Positions 11,125 to 24,200 of a stretch of 64,000 bases of DNA are shown here, piece after piece; position 1 is the stretch's first letter, and each line of letters begins with the position of its first letter. The stretch covers positions 32,010,882 through 32,074,881 of the forward strand of contig NC_079323.1 of assembly GCF_029931775.1 (NCBI RefSeq), given 5' to 3'. Source of the stretch: Euleptes europaea. Lineage: Eukaryota; Chordata; Lepidosauria; Squamata; Sphaerodactylidae. A program made the translations under genes and the position numbers. Under the pieces are notes generated by a model. The model was not told where the DNA came from. It did not search any database and worked only from the letters and a program-made list of their open reading frames with translations.

Positions 11125-11984
11125 ACATGGAGCTCCCACAGGGAATTCACTGCTGGCGTGACCACGTGTAGTTTGAGCCTAAGCTGATCTTCTAGGAGGC
11201 TCATTCCCACCAACAAAGGTTTTGGTGGAGCTGTAACCATTTCAAGCTTTGTTTTCAGGGCAAGAACACTAGCTTCTCTTGTTGACCTTCCTTCCACTGT
11301 GCATCAGTAATTATGCTCAGGAGGGCCTGCAGAAACAGTAACACAGTGTACAACTGGAAATCCAGCCAACATGACACCTCTGGCCAGTGCCAAGACCAGG
11401 TGCAACACTTAAAGGCAGCAATAATCCATAGTCAATGGTCCACTGTTGAACAAAATACCGCATGCCGCTCTGTGTTAAGCTTGCTCTTGTAGTGCTGCTG
11501 GACCAAAGGGTCACCACTTCAACAGCCCATTTTAGTGCCAGTTCTCTTGATCTTTGAGACATGGCTGCTCTCCATCCTTGCACCAGCAACCAACTCTGAT
11601 ACTTTTCTTGCCCCAGATCCCACTGCCTGCCCATACCACGTTGACCTCAAGTTTTTTAAAGCTCCTGGCACATTAAAGGGCTTCAAGAAGGACCTTGGAG
11701 AAGGCAACATACTGCTCAAAGATACTGCTCAAAGTATCTGCTCATTATTGCAAAGTATCATACTGCTCAAAGCTTTCCTCCACCAGGGATGAGGCTGAAG
11801 GTTGGTACAGGTCTCCTGGTACTATTCCCAGGTACTTAAGCATGCTTTAAGCATGGTACTATTCCCAGGCACTTAACCACCATATACTAAACACATCTCA
11901 GCTTATGACATGCCAAACACTAAAATCATTAAATGTTAGAAATTATATCCCAGTAATGCCTCCTGTACACCAGCACCCCAGTAA
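11125..11984. other. Unassigned sequence
   Basis: Several overlapping short open frames occur, none with a recognisable domain. A local repeat of ATACTGCTCAAAG lies near 11709-11775, and a duplicated GGTACTATTCCCAGG near 11817-11865. Confidence 0.3.
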
Positions 11985-12160
11985 TTATGTCACAAGGATG
12001 CAAGGATCAATCCCTATTCAGCCATGGAAGCTTGCTGAGTGATGCTGGGCCAATCACTCTCAGCTCAACAAGTTTGTTGTGAAGATACAATTTGAGGAGG
12101 GGGGAATGTTATAAGCTACTTCGGGTCTTGTCTGGGTACAAAAGCGGGATATAAATATCC
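11985..12160 (+). repeat. Partial tRNA-derived SINE, family 4
   Basis: AAGCTTGCTGAGTGATGCTG and GGGCCAATCACTCTCAGC followed by TATAAGCTACTTCGGGTC match the body of the family represented at 16150. The 5' end is missing. Confidence 0.5.
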
Positions 12161-12932
12161 AAATGCATATGCTTGCAGTATGTGCATGTAGGTCAGAGGG
12201 AGGCTTGTTGCCACAACCGCCACTTAGAACTTCTGAAGAGGGATGCATTCTGGAAAGAAGTCAAAGAAATGCATCACCAGAACAAATAACAGAGTTGGAA
12301 GGGGCCATACAGGCTATCTAGTCTAACCCCCTGCTTAATGAAGGATCAGCCTAGAGCCTCCCTGACAAGTGTTTGTCCAGCCTCTGCTTAAAGACTACCA
12401 GTGAAGGGGAGCTCACCACCTCCCTAGGAAGCTGATTCCAATGTTGAACTACTCTTACTGTAAAAATCCCCCCCTACTATCCAGTTGGTACCTTTCCACC
12501 TGTAATTTAAACCCATTATTGCAAGTGCTATCCTCTGCTGCCAACAGGAACAGCTCCCTGCCCTCTTCTAAGTGACAGCCCGTCAAATACTTAAAGAGAG
12601 CAATCATATCCCCCCTCAACCTCCTCTTCTCCAGACTAAACATTCCTGAGCCTGTCCTTCGTAGGGCTTGGTCTCGGGGGCCCTCATCATCCTCGTCACT
12701 CTCCTCTGCACCCATTCTGTCCACATCCTTTTTGAACTGAGGCCTCCAGAACTGCACACAATACTCCAGGTGTGGCCTGACCAATTCATCGTACAGCAGA
12801 GCTATGACATCTTACAATTTAGATGTTATGCCACTGTTGATACACATTAGATCGCATTAGCCTTTTTTGTTGCTGCATCACGCTGGCTGCTCATATTTCA
12901 CTTACGGTCCAACAGAACTACAAGATCCTGTT

Positions 12933-13849
12933 GCTGTATGGTATTCCTGTCTGGATTAGTGCACTAGGTTATCCACTGGAACGCACCCAAGCCAAATTCC
13001 TCAGAAAAATAATGGGTATGCCCTGCTGTGTCCCATATGCCACATTGTGCTTGGAAACTGGCCAAATGCTACTTGAAACAAGAGAGTGGCTCATGACTGT
13101 AAAATTCTGGTTATGCCTCCATTTTAAGGCAGATTCCTCTTCCCTTATCTACTATATGCTCATGTAGTCACATGCTTCTACGTGGCTTCAGCATATTGAG
13201 AGCAAAATTAAATCTATTGGCTTTAACCTTGACTCCTTGCTTATGCTTACCGAGGCAGAAGCTTTTCAAAGGATAAAATGCAGACTCTTAGATATAGGAC
13301 TTCAAGACCTAAACAGTGCTGCTAATAAAACATGCTCCCCATCAAATTTAGGGGTACCTTTTGATGTTTATCAGCCCTCCCCATACTTATCTCACCTGTG
13401 TGATCCTTCTCAACGTAGAGCCATTTCTCTGGCCAGTTTTAATGTTTTCCATCTGCGCTACTTGAAGGCAGATTTCAGAAAATTCCTCTGTCTGACAGGC
13501 TTTGCCCTTGTGGCAACAATTGTATTGAAACGGTTGCTCATGTCTTATTTTATTGTAGTTTCTACACAGAATCTCGCAACAAACTTTTAAGCCCCCTGTT
13601 GGTTAATAGACAGAAAGGCTCAGATTCTTTTAACGTTTCCTATTTATTGAACAATCGTTCGCCCCATATATTGGAGACGGTGGCACAGTTTTTAAAGTTT
13701 GCTTTAAAAGCCCGCCAAACGGTTAATTAGATGGCAGTAGCAACAAACAGCGCTATTTGATGTAACTATACCATAAAGGGCACTTTTTAATATCTCCATT
13801 CCTTTTGTACCCTTTGTGTATTATGTTTTTATGCCAATAAAGGGATGAT
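12933..13849 (+). repeat. 5'-truncated non-LTR LINE inserted in CR1
   Basis: Translations such as LYGIPVWIS, KFLRKIMGMP, LETGQMLLETREWLMTVKFW and a C-terminal cysteine/histidine region are related to the element at 34994-36745. The 3' end reads ATGCCAATAAAGGGATGAT. A 9-bp target duplication, GATCCTGTT, lies at 12924-12932 and 13850-13858. The frame is broken. Confidence 0.78.
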
Positions 13850-13964
13850 GATCCTGTTCGCACACACTGCTACCCAAGTGTATCCCCCATCCAGTATGCA
13901 CGTTCCTCATTTTTGTTACCCACATCTAGAACTCGGCACTTATCCTTGTTGATAGTCAACAACA

Positions 13965-14263
13965 GCCAGCATGGTGTAGTGGCTAGGAGCAGTGGACTTT
14001 AATCTGGAGAACCTGGTTTGATTCCCCACTCCTCCATATGAGCAGCGGACTCTAATCTGGTGAGCTGGGTTGTTTTCCCCACTCCTACACATGAAGCCAG
14101 CTGAGTGACCTTGGGCTAATCACAGTTCTCTTCGAACTCTCTCAGCCTCACCTGCCTCCCAGGGTGTCTGTTGTAGGGAGAGGAAGGAAAGCAGATTGTA
14201 AGCCAGTTTGATTCTCCTTAAAGGTAGAGAAAGTTGGCACATAAAAACCAACTCTTCTTCTTC
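13965..14263 (+). repeat. tRNA-derived SINE, family 2, inserted in CR1
   Basis: Starts GCCAGCATGGTGTAGTGGCT and ends CTCTTCTTCTTC. CR1-like sequence continues on both sides, showing that the SINE came later. The head is partly duplicated (two AATCTGG blocks near 14001 and 14054). Confidence 0.8.
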
Positions 14264-14390
14264 AGTTGCATCTTGTTCACATCCGCCCACTTTTCCAGTG
14301 TGTTCAGATCTTGTTGAATTCATCTCTACCTTCTGGGGTGTTTGCTGCTCCCCTCCCCCACACCCAATGCTGCAGATCGATAGAGACATA

Positions 14391-15044
14391 ACTGTTGCCT
14401 TTGGAAGCCTCTGCGTGCAAACAGACCATTTCATGTTAAATCAACTCAATATTTTGACATGGCAAACATCCTGCTATTCTTCAACAAGGCAGCAGTGCTT
14501 CAGAAGTAACTTCTTTTTCCGAGAAGCACATTTCTCTGCCCACTCCCTACCCTTCCCTCCACCCCTTTAATTCCATGCTCTCTTTTATAAGCTACCACAA
14601 TAAACGGCAGAGAGAGGAAGCCACTTGCAGCTTTTAATAGCCACGGCTGTGTGTGTGTTTGATTTATCTCCATAGATTAGTTTGACAGATATTGTCTCGT
14701 AAAAAACTCTATAGAGAACAAAAGGGCCTGCTGCCATTCTATGAGAACCTGCTATGAGCTAAGTAATTATGAGAAGGAGAGAGAGGAGACAACTCAGTTT
14801 GCATGAAACTCCAGGAGAGATTTTGACCCTGTCCATTGAAGCTTGGTGGCAAAATGGGAATCACTCCTTGGCCCTGAAATAATCCCTGTTTCTTCAAAGA
14901 TGCAGGATTCCCCAGGAGTACCCTTCCCAGATTCTTGATCAGATGTTTTCTGGTTAAGATTATGGAAGAGTTTGGGTCAGACAATGAAGAACTCTAAGCA
15001 CACATGCATAAGGCCATAGGTAGCTGCTGCATATTTACTTAAGA
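14391..15044. other. Unassigned sequence
   Basis: No gene or repeat was recognised. Confidence 0.35.
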
Positions 15045-15255
15045 CAGGGTTGCCAACCTCCAGGTACCAGCTGGAGATCTCCTGCTATTACAGCTGATCT
15101 CCAGCCGGTAGAGATCTGTTCACCTGAAAAAAAATGGCAGCTTTGGCAATTGGACTCTATGGCATTGAAGTCCCTCCCCTCCCCAAACCCTGCCCTCCTC
15201 AGGCTCCGCCCCAAAAAACCTCCCGCTAATGGCGAAGAGGGACCTGGCAACCCTA
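15045..15255. mobile_element. hAT-type MITE, TAGGGTTGCC family, reverse orientation
   Basis: Ends are AGGGTTGCCAACC and GGCAACCCTA. Flanks CTTAAGAC and ATTAAGAC match at seven of eight positions if the element is trimmed by one base at each end. Confidence 0.8.
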
Positions 15256-15588
15256 TTAAGACTCTATCCTATGATATATCTATGGACATTGGATTGAACT
15301 GTCATAGTCAATATGTTTAGTAGAGTCCCAATCTCTATGTTCCAGTCTTATGTATATAAGAATGTACTGATCAGATTATATATGTATGTTGTTATAGTTT
15401 CACGGTTGTGATAGGTTATAGTTTAGTAGTAGTGTAGTGTATTTTATAGTGTGGTATTTTGGCTTCACAATATATTGGGTTAGCATTCAGTACCTTCTGA
15501 GATTTTTTATATGACTTGGGGTCATAGTGCTGTTCTCTTCAGCTATACTTGCTTACACAGCATGATCGCATTTTGTGCGGATTTTTGC

Positions 15589-15771
15589 TAACCTCCATGT
15601 ACTAGCTGGAGATCTCCTGCTATTACAACTGATCAGCTGATGGAAATCCATTCACCTGGAGAAAATGGATGCTTTGGCAATTGGACTCTATGGCATTGAA
15701 GTTCCTCCCCTCCTCAGGCTCCGCCCCCCAAAAACCTCCCGCTGATGGCGAAGAGGGACCTGGCAACCCTA
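15589..15771. mobile_element. hAT-type MITE, TAGGGTTGCC family, damaged left end
   Basis: Body and right end (CCTGGCAACCCTA) match the family; the left end reads GCTAACCTCCATG and is eroded. Its right flank ATTAAGACTCT is the same as that of the copy at 15045-15255. Confidence 0.75.
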
Positions 15772-16149
15772 TTAAGACTCTTCCTCATAGAAGTGCTCTC
15801 CCTGAGGCTTCGGTCTGCATCCATACAGTCATAGGCCTTGAGGCTGCCCCAGCTAACACGGAAAAGAAACATAGAACACAAAACCCTGCCATCAGCTACA
15901 GGACTTGCCTTTCCATAGAGAGAGATACAATGCAACCCTTCCACAGCGCAAGAACAATTTAAGGCTGTATCCAGATTATCATTTTACAGGGCAATAAATG
16001 CACAGGTGTTACCAATTTCTTGCAGGCTTACCAGGCTTCTCCCCTTGAAGTTGACTTTCAGTTGTTGGGGAGAAAACCCTTTCTAATCAACTGAATGGCA
16101 AGTTTGTCACTTGAAAAATGTGACTTTTGACAAAAAATAACAATTCCAT

Positions 16150-16377
16150 GAAGGAGCCTCTATGGTGGAGCGGGTAGAGTTGTCACACAAGGATCTGGGA
16201 GACCCTGGTTCGATTCTCCACTCTGCCACGGCAGCTCACTGGGTGAACTTGGGCCAGTCACACACTCTCATTTGTACCTACCTTACAGGGTTGTGTGAAA
16301 ATAAAATGGACACATGATATTTTAAGCTGTATTGGGTTCCCAATTTGGAGAGAAGTAGGTTATACAGACATCATGTG
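16150..16377 (+). repeat. tRNA-derived SINE, family 4
   Basis: A-box-like TGGTGGAGCGGGTAGAG, B box GGTTCGATTCTCC, then GGGCCAGTCACACACTCTCA and GTTGTGTGAAAATAAAATGG. Widely seen squamate SINE organisation. Confidence 0.75.
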
Positions 16378-18675
16378 ATTAAAGCAAGATGATAATTATG
16401 TTTGGGTTTTTTTAAATGAGGGTTATCTCAAAGGCAGGAACAGGATATACTTAAAGCTTTTCCCACTGCTTTATTGATTTAAAAGTTGCAGTAAATTCTG
16501 TTCTGCTCTCTACAGAAATGGCAGTTAGAGGCTACATGTACACAGTACAACAAGCGATCATTTTTATCAAGGCCTGGTTAACTGTGATATCAGAATGCAG
16601 ACACTGGAGAATTGGGATTTCAGTTTAGGGTTTGTAGCCGGTTTATTTACCACAGATTGAGCTATGCTTTGTGAAAATGTCTCTCAATTCACAAACTACA
16701 GTTTGTTGAATAGCATTGCCCCTTCTGGCTTCCTTGTTACAGGCAGCAGGCTAGACGTTCTCTTGTCGAAGAGAACGAAAGAAGTCAGCAAAGTGGAGTT
16801 TATACATGCACAAATTCCCTGCACCTTACTTGTATAACCCACCACTTATTAGGGTACTTGACACACAAAAGGTTTTCCAACCATTAAAAAAACCTCAAAC
16901 TGGTATACAGGGTCTGCCTGGCAGTTACACCCACCCCCTTCCCCCACTCCTCCAGCCTCAGATGTCCTTCAAGTACATGTCTATTTCATTTCAGCACACT
17001 CTAGGACTAGAGCCTGCAAATATTAGTTTGTTGTACAAAATTATTCATAGCTTCTTAGTCAATAGAAGATCCACAAACTATGAATAACAGAAACATTACA
17101 AAATATTGAACGTATGTTGCGGGATTAGATTGCATTGTATACCTTTATGTGGTTGGCCAGACATGGTTGTATTGTACACCCAACAGTATGCTTTCAACCA
17201 TGTCCGGGCAAACAAATTATGTCACATTCCCTTTAGTAGCTTGTTTGTCTAATACAAGTTAATGTTTCCTTTCTGGCCAGCTATAAACGTTTACCCCATC
17301 TTCACCCATTTTGCAACCTCAAACATATATTTTGGGCAGCTATCCAAACATCAGATTCCATGCCTTTTTACATTTGGAAAAATAAAAATTGGTCTCGTTT
17401 CCCCCCCCCCCACACATTCTATACGTAGTTATCTCTCAGTATTCTAATATTTTAAGCCATTGCTACTACATGTGTCAAACTTGATCCTATTCTATATGTA
17501 TTTGATTTAGATATTCCGATTAGCGTGAGGTACCACCAAATTCAGACGCAACAAAAATTTGTTTAGAGTCTGAAAAGCCAAGTTCAATCTTCCGGCTTCA
17601 TCCTTCTGCCATTCATTGTGTTTGTCATTGATCTTTATGTCCACTGGCCAGTACTTTATTGGGACATCTTCGTTTGATTACAATCCCCTTTACAAATACA
17701 TGTATCAACCATTTAATTACTCAAATCTATATTTGACTTGGATTTTAAATCCTGTTAAAGAGTTTGCTTTTAAAACACGGAAAGTGGGCAGGAAGACTGT
17801 GAAGCACTTCTTCATATGCCATCCCATCATGTGCAATTAAGTCTTTAAATCCATGACAGGCATCCAATTAGTAAATATGCTGGCCATGTTATCGGAGTTA
17901 ATTTTTTATGGTGAACTGCTTGTTTATGATGAGAAGTTCACAAGAGTTTGCTTTTGTACACATTCCATGTACAGCTGTTGAAGTCCCATTTCATACAGTG
18001 TTCCCTTTTTCGTCTAGCCCATAAAACAGCTTGGATCAGTACTCCCTTTTGCTTCATTAAGAAACTAATGATTGTCTCCCAAGTACCACCAACCAACTTT
18101 AAACTGTGCCTCCTGCATAGTCTTAGAAGTAAAACGAAATCCTAATACGATTTACATCCTGACAAAATAGTTTTTTTAGGTATGAAACTTATTTCCAGGT
18201 TCTTTATGCCGGTTGATCAGCTATAGTTTTAGTCCCCTAGAACATACTCAGTAGTAGAAGAATGCTTGCATTGCAGATAACTCCATAAATATCGTTTATG
18301 CATTTTTCCTTAAGTATCCTATGTGGAATTTTTTTTAGTAGAATAGTCAAACTTTCATTGATGAAGAGCAGCATATAGACACCACTGTTTTGGACCACAT
18401 GTTCATGTGGGCACATATGCTTCCACTTTCTTATCTAAAAAACACTTTAGAAGTTACTTGTTAACAAGTAAAAACCCACAGCACACAGGTGTTTACAGTG
18501 GTATAAAGGAAGGCTAGTTATCCGTGCAAAGGTATTTAGCCCATATCTAGTCTCTCTTCTACTAAAGGGTGAGGTGGAGTTTAAATAGCCTGCACGAACA
18601 TTTGCTGCCACCTGGTGGAACAAACTCACAAAGCTACTTTAGGATTAAAGTTTTGGTACTTACCGTAACTGTTTG
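16378..18675. other. Unassigned 2.3-kb stretch free of the local repeat families
   Basis: This is the longest block in the left third without any of the common SINE or hAT families. It is AT-rich with short open frames only, a C run at 17401-17411, and no splice-bordered exon I could recognise. It could be intergenic DNA or UTR of an unseen gene. Confidence 0.3.
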
Positions 18676-19010
18676 TGTGTGTAAAGTGCTGTCAAGTCAC
18701 AGCTGATTTATGGCGACCTCATAGGGTTTTCGTGGCAAGTGACGTCCAGAGGTGGTTTGCCATTGCCTGCCTCTGTGGAGGCTGAGAGAGTTCTGAGAGA
18801 ACTGTGACTGGCTCAAGGTCACCCAGCAGGCTTCCTGTGGAGGAGTGGGAAATTGAACCCGGTTGTCCAGATTAGAGTCCGCCACTCATAACCACTACTC
18901 ACTTAACTGTTTAGTAGCAGGCAATGGCAAACCACCTCTGAATGTCTCTTGCCTTGAAAATCCTATGGGGTTGCCATAAGTTGGCTGCGAGGTGATGGTA
19001 CTTTCCCCTA
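18676..19010. repeat. SINE pieces: reverse family 2 copy and a Sauria-type SINE tail
   Basis: 18676-18900 is a reverse-strand family 2 SINE fused to GCTGTCAAGTCACAGCTG-type sequence. 18912-19005 (GGCAATGGCAAACCACCTCT, GGGGTTGCCATAAGTTGG) matches the tail of the 5S-derived SINE seen at 44338. Confidence 0.6.
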
Positions 19011-19893
19011 CCACCCCAAATGTATAAGTAGGACAGGACGGTAACTGGAGAACAAACCTAAGCTTTAAATAAAAAAAAAAAGTCCCTTTCCATTCAATAG
19101 TACATTCAGGGCAGCTTACAGACAATTCCAAGACTAAAGCAAGACAAATTCCAAGACCATTCCAAGACCAATGCAGCTTACAGACCATTCATAGACCATT
19201 CCAAGACAAATCATCAATAAGGACAATAAGATGCTGATAGGGTGGAGAGCAAAGGAGCCAGTGAGGAGGAACGCTCTGCCAAACCCTCTTCCTCCTCTGG
19301 GTTCACCAGCCAATACCAACCACCCCCTAGCCAAGTGAGCACAGCTGCAGGGCCACCCAGGAGCCCCCCCCCTTGGAAGTCTCCCAGCAGCTGCCCCAAC
19401 CTCGCCTGGCATCAGGGGAGCCTTGGAGCAAGGCGAGGGAGCTGCACCTGCCTGGATGGTGAAGTTGGGTGCCTCTCCACCAACAGGCACTGTACCTCCC
19501 CCCTTGAAGCCTGTGTGACGCCTTCATTCGGGGCTGTGGCTTGCCACAGTGCCCTCGCCTCCAAACCCTGGCGATGGGGAAAGGCCTGGTGCCCAGCTGC
19601 TGCTTGTTGTGACATCATGCATCCTGGATCCGGTGATGAGGAAAGCTCTGCCTGCATGCCACGGGGCCACTGCATCTAAGGCTGCTGTTTGCTGCACCAT
19701 CACACTTCTCATGTCCAGCAGTTGTGGAAAGCTTTTCCCACAGACGAGGTGCCACTTTCCACACACCACCACGGCTCCCGGACCCAGCAACAGAAGAAAA
19801 CCTCAGTTGTGTCCGGGGCTGCGGCAGTCTGCGACTGATCCCACAATGCCATGGAAGGGCAGGGTTGGTGCCATCTCAGGCATAGAGATGATG
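19011..19893. other. GC-richer unassigned block
   Basis: Bases 19240-19890 are GC-richer than the surroundings and open in several frames on both strands. No frame carries a domain, and no exon borders stand out. AGACCATTCCAAGACCA-like short repeats occur at 19135-19210. Confidence 0.3.
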
Positions 19894-19901
19894 CCCTAGG
19901 C

Positions 19902-20296
19902 CAGCGTTTCTCAACCATTTTACCCTTGTGGAACCCTTGAAATAATATTCCTTCGAACACATTATATCTCTCCCCTTTTAACATATAAATCTAATGCCTC
20001 AATAAAAAAGGCATTATGTCAGAGATAAAGTGACAAGGATCCCAAGGCTACATTGTCAGAGGCAAGGTTTATTTCAGTCCTTATAACCCTCAAACATTAG
20101 ATTTATGCTGCTCAAGATCAATGGATGAAGGAGCTTCTAAGGGATAAAGGAAAGGAATGAAATAATATTCATGCCTTAGGGAACCCCTACATATGATTTA
20201 CATATGTTTAGCCTATTCATCACTATTTCTCACGGAACCCCAAGCGATTTCTCGCGGAACCCTAGGATTCCGGGGAACCCTGGTTGAGAAACGCTG
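19902..20296. mobile_element. Non-autonomous hAT (Charlie-like) element
   Basis: Terminal inverted repeats are CAGCGTTTCTCAACCA and TGGTTGAGAAACGCTG. A perfect 8-bp target duplication, CCCTAGGC, lies at 19894-19901 and 20297-20304. The body is 395 bases and non-coding. Confidence 0.9.
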
Positions 20297-20304
20297 CCCT
20301 AGGC

Positions 20305-21276
20305 AGTTGCCTAGGTATGCCACAAAAGTGCAAGCCCTGGTTAAAGCTGCAGTGAAATCAATGGAAGTGAAATGACACAAAATGAAGCTTTTGAGAAGGA
20401 AAAGCAAACAAAGATGTTGACATATGCCTAACCATTACACCAGCAGGAAATATGGCAGGTCTAAAAGGGCAAAGTACGGTAGTTAGTTTCTAAATTCTTA
20501 CCCCCACCCCGATTACCATGGTCTACAGTTTCACTCTGCTTTTCAAAGCTCTCAGCCTCTTCACTCTGGTTTAACCAAAATGCTCTTTATTTCATTCTTC
20601 ACATCCATCTTTTCAGATAAATCAAAATAGTTTTTTTAACTCTGAACAGTAGGGAAAACAAATCCTGCTTAAGGCTCGCATATGAAAACACCACCCTAAC
20701 AAAATGCAGTTGTCTGGGATTATAGCTATGCAAGTTGCCAGCCACTGGCCAAGCACATGGGGAGAGGAGAGCAAAGAGCACTAAAAATGTGCTAAATGCA
20801 ATTTACAGAATGATCATCTACGGTTCTTCTCAGATGACTTTTCATGGACTACTGAGGGAGTGTGTGAATGTGAATATTTTAGTGCTGTGGTAACCTACTT
20901 CCCTTTGGGCACATGAACATGGGATAGGGTTGTCACCCCCTACCCAGGGCCCATGCTAAGTCTTTATGCTAAACACATGAGCACATGGTTTCAATCATCC
21001 AGTGAGCTTCAATGTGACGACCTTGAAGTTTTGGCATAGGAGGTGGCAAAAGTGAAAGGAGAGAGGGTTAGGCATGGCTTATGAAAGTGCTTTAGTATTT
21101 ATTTATGCCATGTGATCAAAGTCCATGAAGAATTTGTTCTTAAAGTGCAGCTTTCCAAGTGTAGGTAACAGTATCTGGCCCTTCAAAACTAGAGAGAAAC
21201 TAGCAGGGGGGGGTTCTACACAGGCCTTTATGGAACCAGTTCTCATTTGTTTTCCTTGAGAGGAGCAGGGGGAACA
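20305..21276. other. Unassigned sequence and 3' UTR of the Spire-family gene
   Basis: The part from about 21080 to 21276 is the probable 3' UTR of the minus-strand gene. The remainder shows nothing recognisable. Confidence 0.35.
21098..21103 (-). terminator. Likely poly(A) signal of the Spire-family gene
   Basis: This is the first AATAAA on the minus strand after the stop codon at 21277-21279, about 175 bases downstream. That distance suits a short 3' UTR. Only the hexamer is seen; use of the site is inferred. Confidence 0.4.
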
Positions 21277-24200
21277 TTATTCCCATTCAGTGCATGACAA
21301 GGATCTCTTTTTACAAGGAATCTGCTGCTGAGCCTGGTGGGAGAGGATCTCCAGAACGTGCTGCTCACATTTGATACAGATGTCCACTGACGGCCAATTC
21401 ATCATGCTTCTTGTGCGAGATGCGAGGGGTGGTGATAAGCAGTGAGGTTCAAGCACAAGAGGCACTCTGGAAGTTACAAAGAGGAGGAAACAGACTTATT
21501 TTTCAATCTTTTCTAAGAGCCCCAGATCCATTCCCCTCATGTCAGAAGCGATTTGCCAGGCAGTGGCTGGATAGAACTAATTTCCGGGGGGCGGGGGGAA
21601 GCTTTACAAACTATTCCCTTAATATTTCTAAAGGTTGTCTTAGTAGGCCTTCATTTATTGGAAATAATTCATACTTTTTACACATGCTGAACATTTCACA
21701 TGGAAAACCCCTTTTCTCACAAGAGCAGCATTCTGGACACTCACAGGCCAATTAAAGAAACTGCATCCATTACCGGTTGCAGTTTATGAAACATACAGGT
21801 CACTCCTATAACAAGCAGAACAGATATATCCCTAATAATAATTTCAGAGGGGTAGCCACAGAAGTCTGTTGTAACAAAATTAAATTGAAGTCTTCATTGA
21901 CCCCCAAAGAACCAAGCAAGTGACCGTTCACCAGCCTGGTTTAGACTGCAGAGAGACAGTCTCTGCCACTCTATAAATTACTCTTTTCCTGAAGGATTTT
22001 CCCCCCCAAGATACAAATTAGCCATAATTTCTTTTACCTTCTATATTTCACACAACAGTCAGATCCCCTTACCATTTTCAAACACATGCACAGTACTAAT
22101 GCAGTTAACATTCTGCCCTGCTACACAGTGATGCAGACTTTTGAACTCCTACCTTGAACAATCCCAGTGTTCAATTTCATACAACAGCTGTGTCATTTTC
22201 TGGCCCTGTATGGCCAGGTCTTCTTTGCAGAGTCTTATGACTTTAAAAAAGTTAAGAGGAAGGCGTATACAGGGCCTGACTGGCATGGTCACCTAGATAG
22301 GAACACCATGGTATTTATTGAATAACTGTACCAACTGTAGAAAGCTGTCACACAGTGTTTAAGCCCTTCACAATCATCGTGTTACCATCACTCAGGATGC
22401 CGAAACTTTTTCAAGGAGATGTTAACCTATGTTGTGTTATCAAATGGGTAATTTCATCACACAACACATGTTAAGGTTTTCTGAATAACACTTGTCTATC
22501 ATGATTGTGAGGGCCAAACTGGACATGACATCATGCACAGGTCAGACCTGTGGATGCTGCTATTTTTAAAGCCCAATGAAGTGATTTAAAATTGTCACAA
22601 GGACGAGATCCTGATTGGGCCCACGGCATGGCAGGATGAGATGCTCTTCCCCCCACCCCATCTGTGTGTTTTCAAGTGGCGAAACAGCCATAGGGGGACG
22701 GGGACGCAGTGTGGCCATTTCAGTATTGGAAAGGCACACAGGTGTGACCTATGGGCGCTGTCTTATCTAGTTTGGCCCTAAGTGGCCACTGGAACAGACT
22801 ACAGATCCCGGAACGTATAATTGTTACTCAGTGAACCAGTAAGCTAAATATAAGTTACCTGGGATCCTATGCACACAGTAATTGTATAATAATGACATTC
22901 CTTGGGGGTGGGGGGACCAGCAAGTGTGTCTATTACATTGGTTCTATGAGAGAGAAAGTCAGCCAAACCAATTTTAATCCAGGTCTGTCAGCCACACATT
23001 TCTTCACCATGTCATCTTGAACAGGGTTTCCATAAAGCCATTTCATAATGAGATGATCAGATTAATCTCCAGAGTCACAAGCTTTAAGCATATTTCATAT
23101 GTTATGAGTCACAGCTACTGTCAGTAGAGGAGCCCCGTGGCACAGAATGGTAAGCTGCAGTACTGCAGTCCAAGCTCTGCTCACGACCTGAGTTCGATCC
23201 CAACAGGAGTCGGTTTCAGGTAGCCGGCTCAAGGTTGACTCAGCCTTCCATCCTTCCGAGGTCAGTAAAATGAGGACCCAGCTTGCTGGGGGTAAAGGGA
23301 AGATGACTGGGGAAGGCAATGGCAAACCACCCTGTAAACAAAGTCTGCCTAGTAAACGTCAGGATGTGACGTCACCCCATGGGTCAGGAATGATCCCGTG
23401 CTTGCACAGGGGAACTTTACCTTTACCGTCAGTAGGCACCCAATCATGTCTGCCAGTCAATTTTAACGTTGGGGAGAGATAAAATTTTCTTATTTTAACA
23501 TATGAACATGATACATGTATGCAGCCAGGCTGTATGCAGCCAGGCTGGATTTAGAAAGATTGCAGGATTCAGGTTAGCAGCCTGGGGACAAGATCAACAA
23601 CCCACTGAAAGAGGAAAACATACCTTGACACAGCAATCCTTACAGCTCACTCTAGAATAAAAGACATAAGATACTCTATTGCCATGATACTGATGAGTAA
23701 ACACAGCACCACTTCTCACAGTTATTTCAAATGTTACCATTAAGGGCTTGACCTACAGCAACACCCCTGGTAGGAGTTGGGGCTACAGCAAGAAAAAAAG
23801 CTCGTTTCTCAGCTGGTCAGAGAGTTGCCCAACAGCTCGGTTGAGTACCTGTTAGAGCCTAGAGAAGGGGACTGCTCCCAGCTGAGGGCAGAATCAATTC
23901 TCAGTCTTTCAACATGAAGTTAATGCCTATATCCAATGTAATAATTATTTCAGCCCTATATTTAGAAAGACCTCAGGTCTTAACAGTTTCAGGTCACAAA
24001 CCTATGATTATGCTTCTGAGATTTTGTCCCTGTCCTCCCAGTACACCTGTGTATGTTCCAACAAAAACTTTTGTATTTACAAGTGGGCAATATTCAAAGC
24101 AAGTATTAGCAATAAGGGCACGTCAATAGAGAATCGCTCATGAATGTTAATGAAGAACTGATAGCAGAAGATAACCCATTTTTGGTGTGATTTACTTCCC

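Larger units (their letters stand above)
12283..14390 (-). repeat. CR1 LINE 3' part, split by two later insertions
   Basis: The minus-strand translation includes [20 protein letters not shown] and FSLEKRRLRGDMIALFKYLTG, typical of the CR1 ORF2 C terminus. CR1 segments are 12283-12932, 13850-13964 and about 14264-14390. A LINE (12933-13849) and a SINE (13965-14263) interrupt it. Frame damage shows it is inactive. Confidence 0.82.

Noticed and set aside
11076-11634. Open frames at 11.1-11.6 kb as a retroelement polyprotein piece
   Set aside because: No motif of any retroelement protein could be recognised, so the stretch is left unassigned.
19242-19899. Overlapping open frames in a GC-richer block
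   Set aside because: Frames are open on both strands through base composition; no conserved domain or exon borders were seen.
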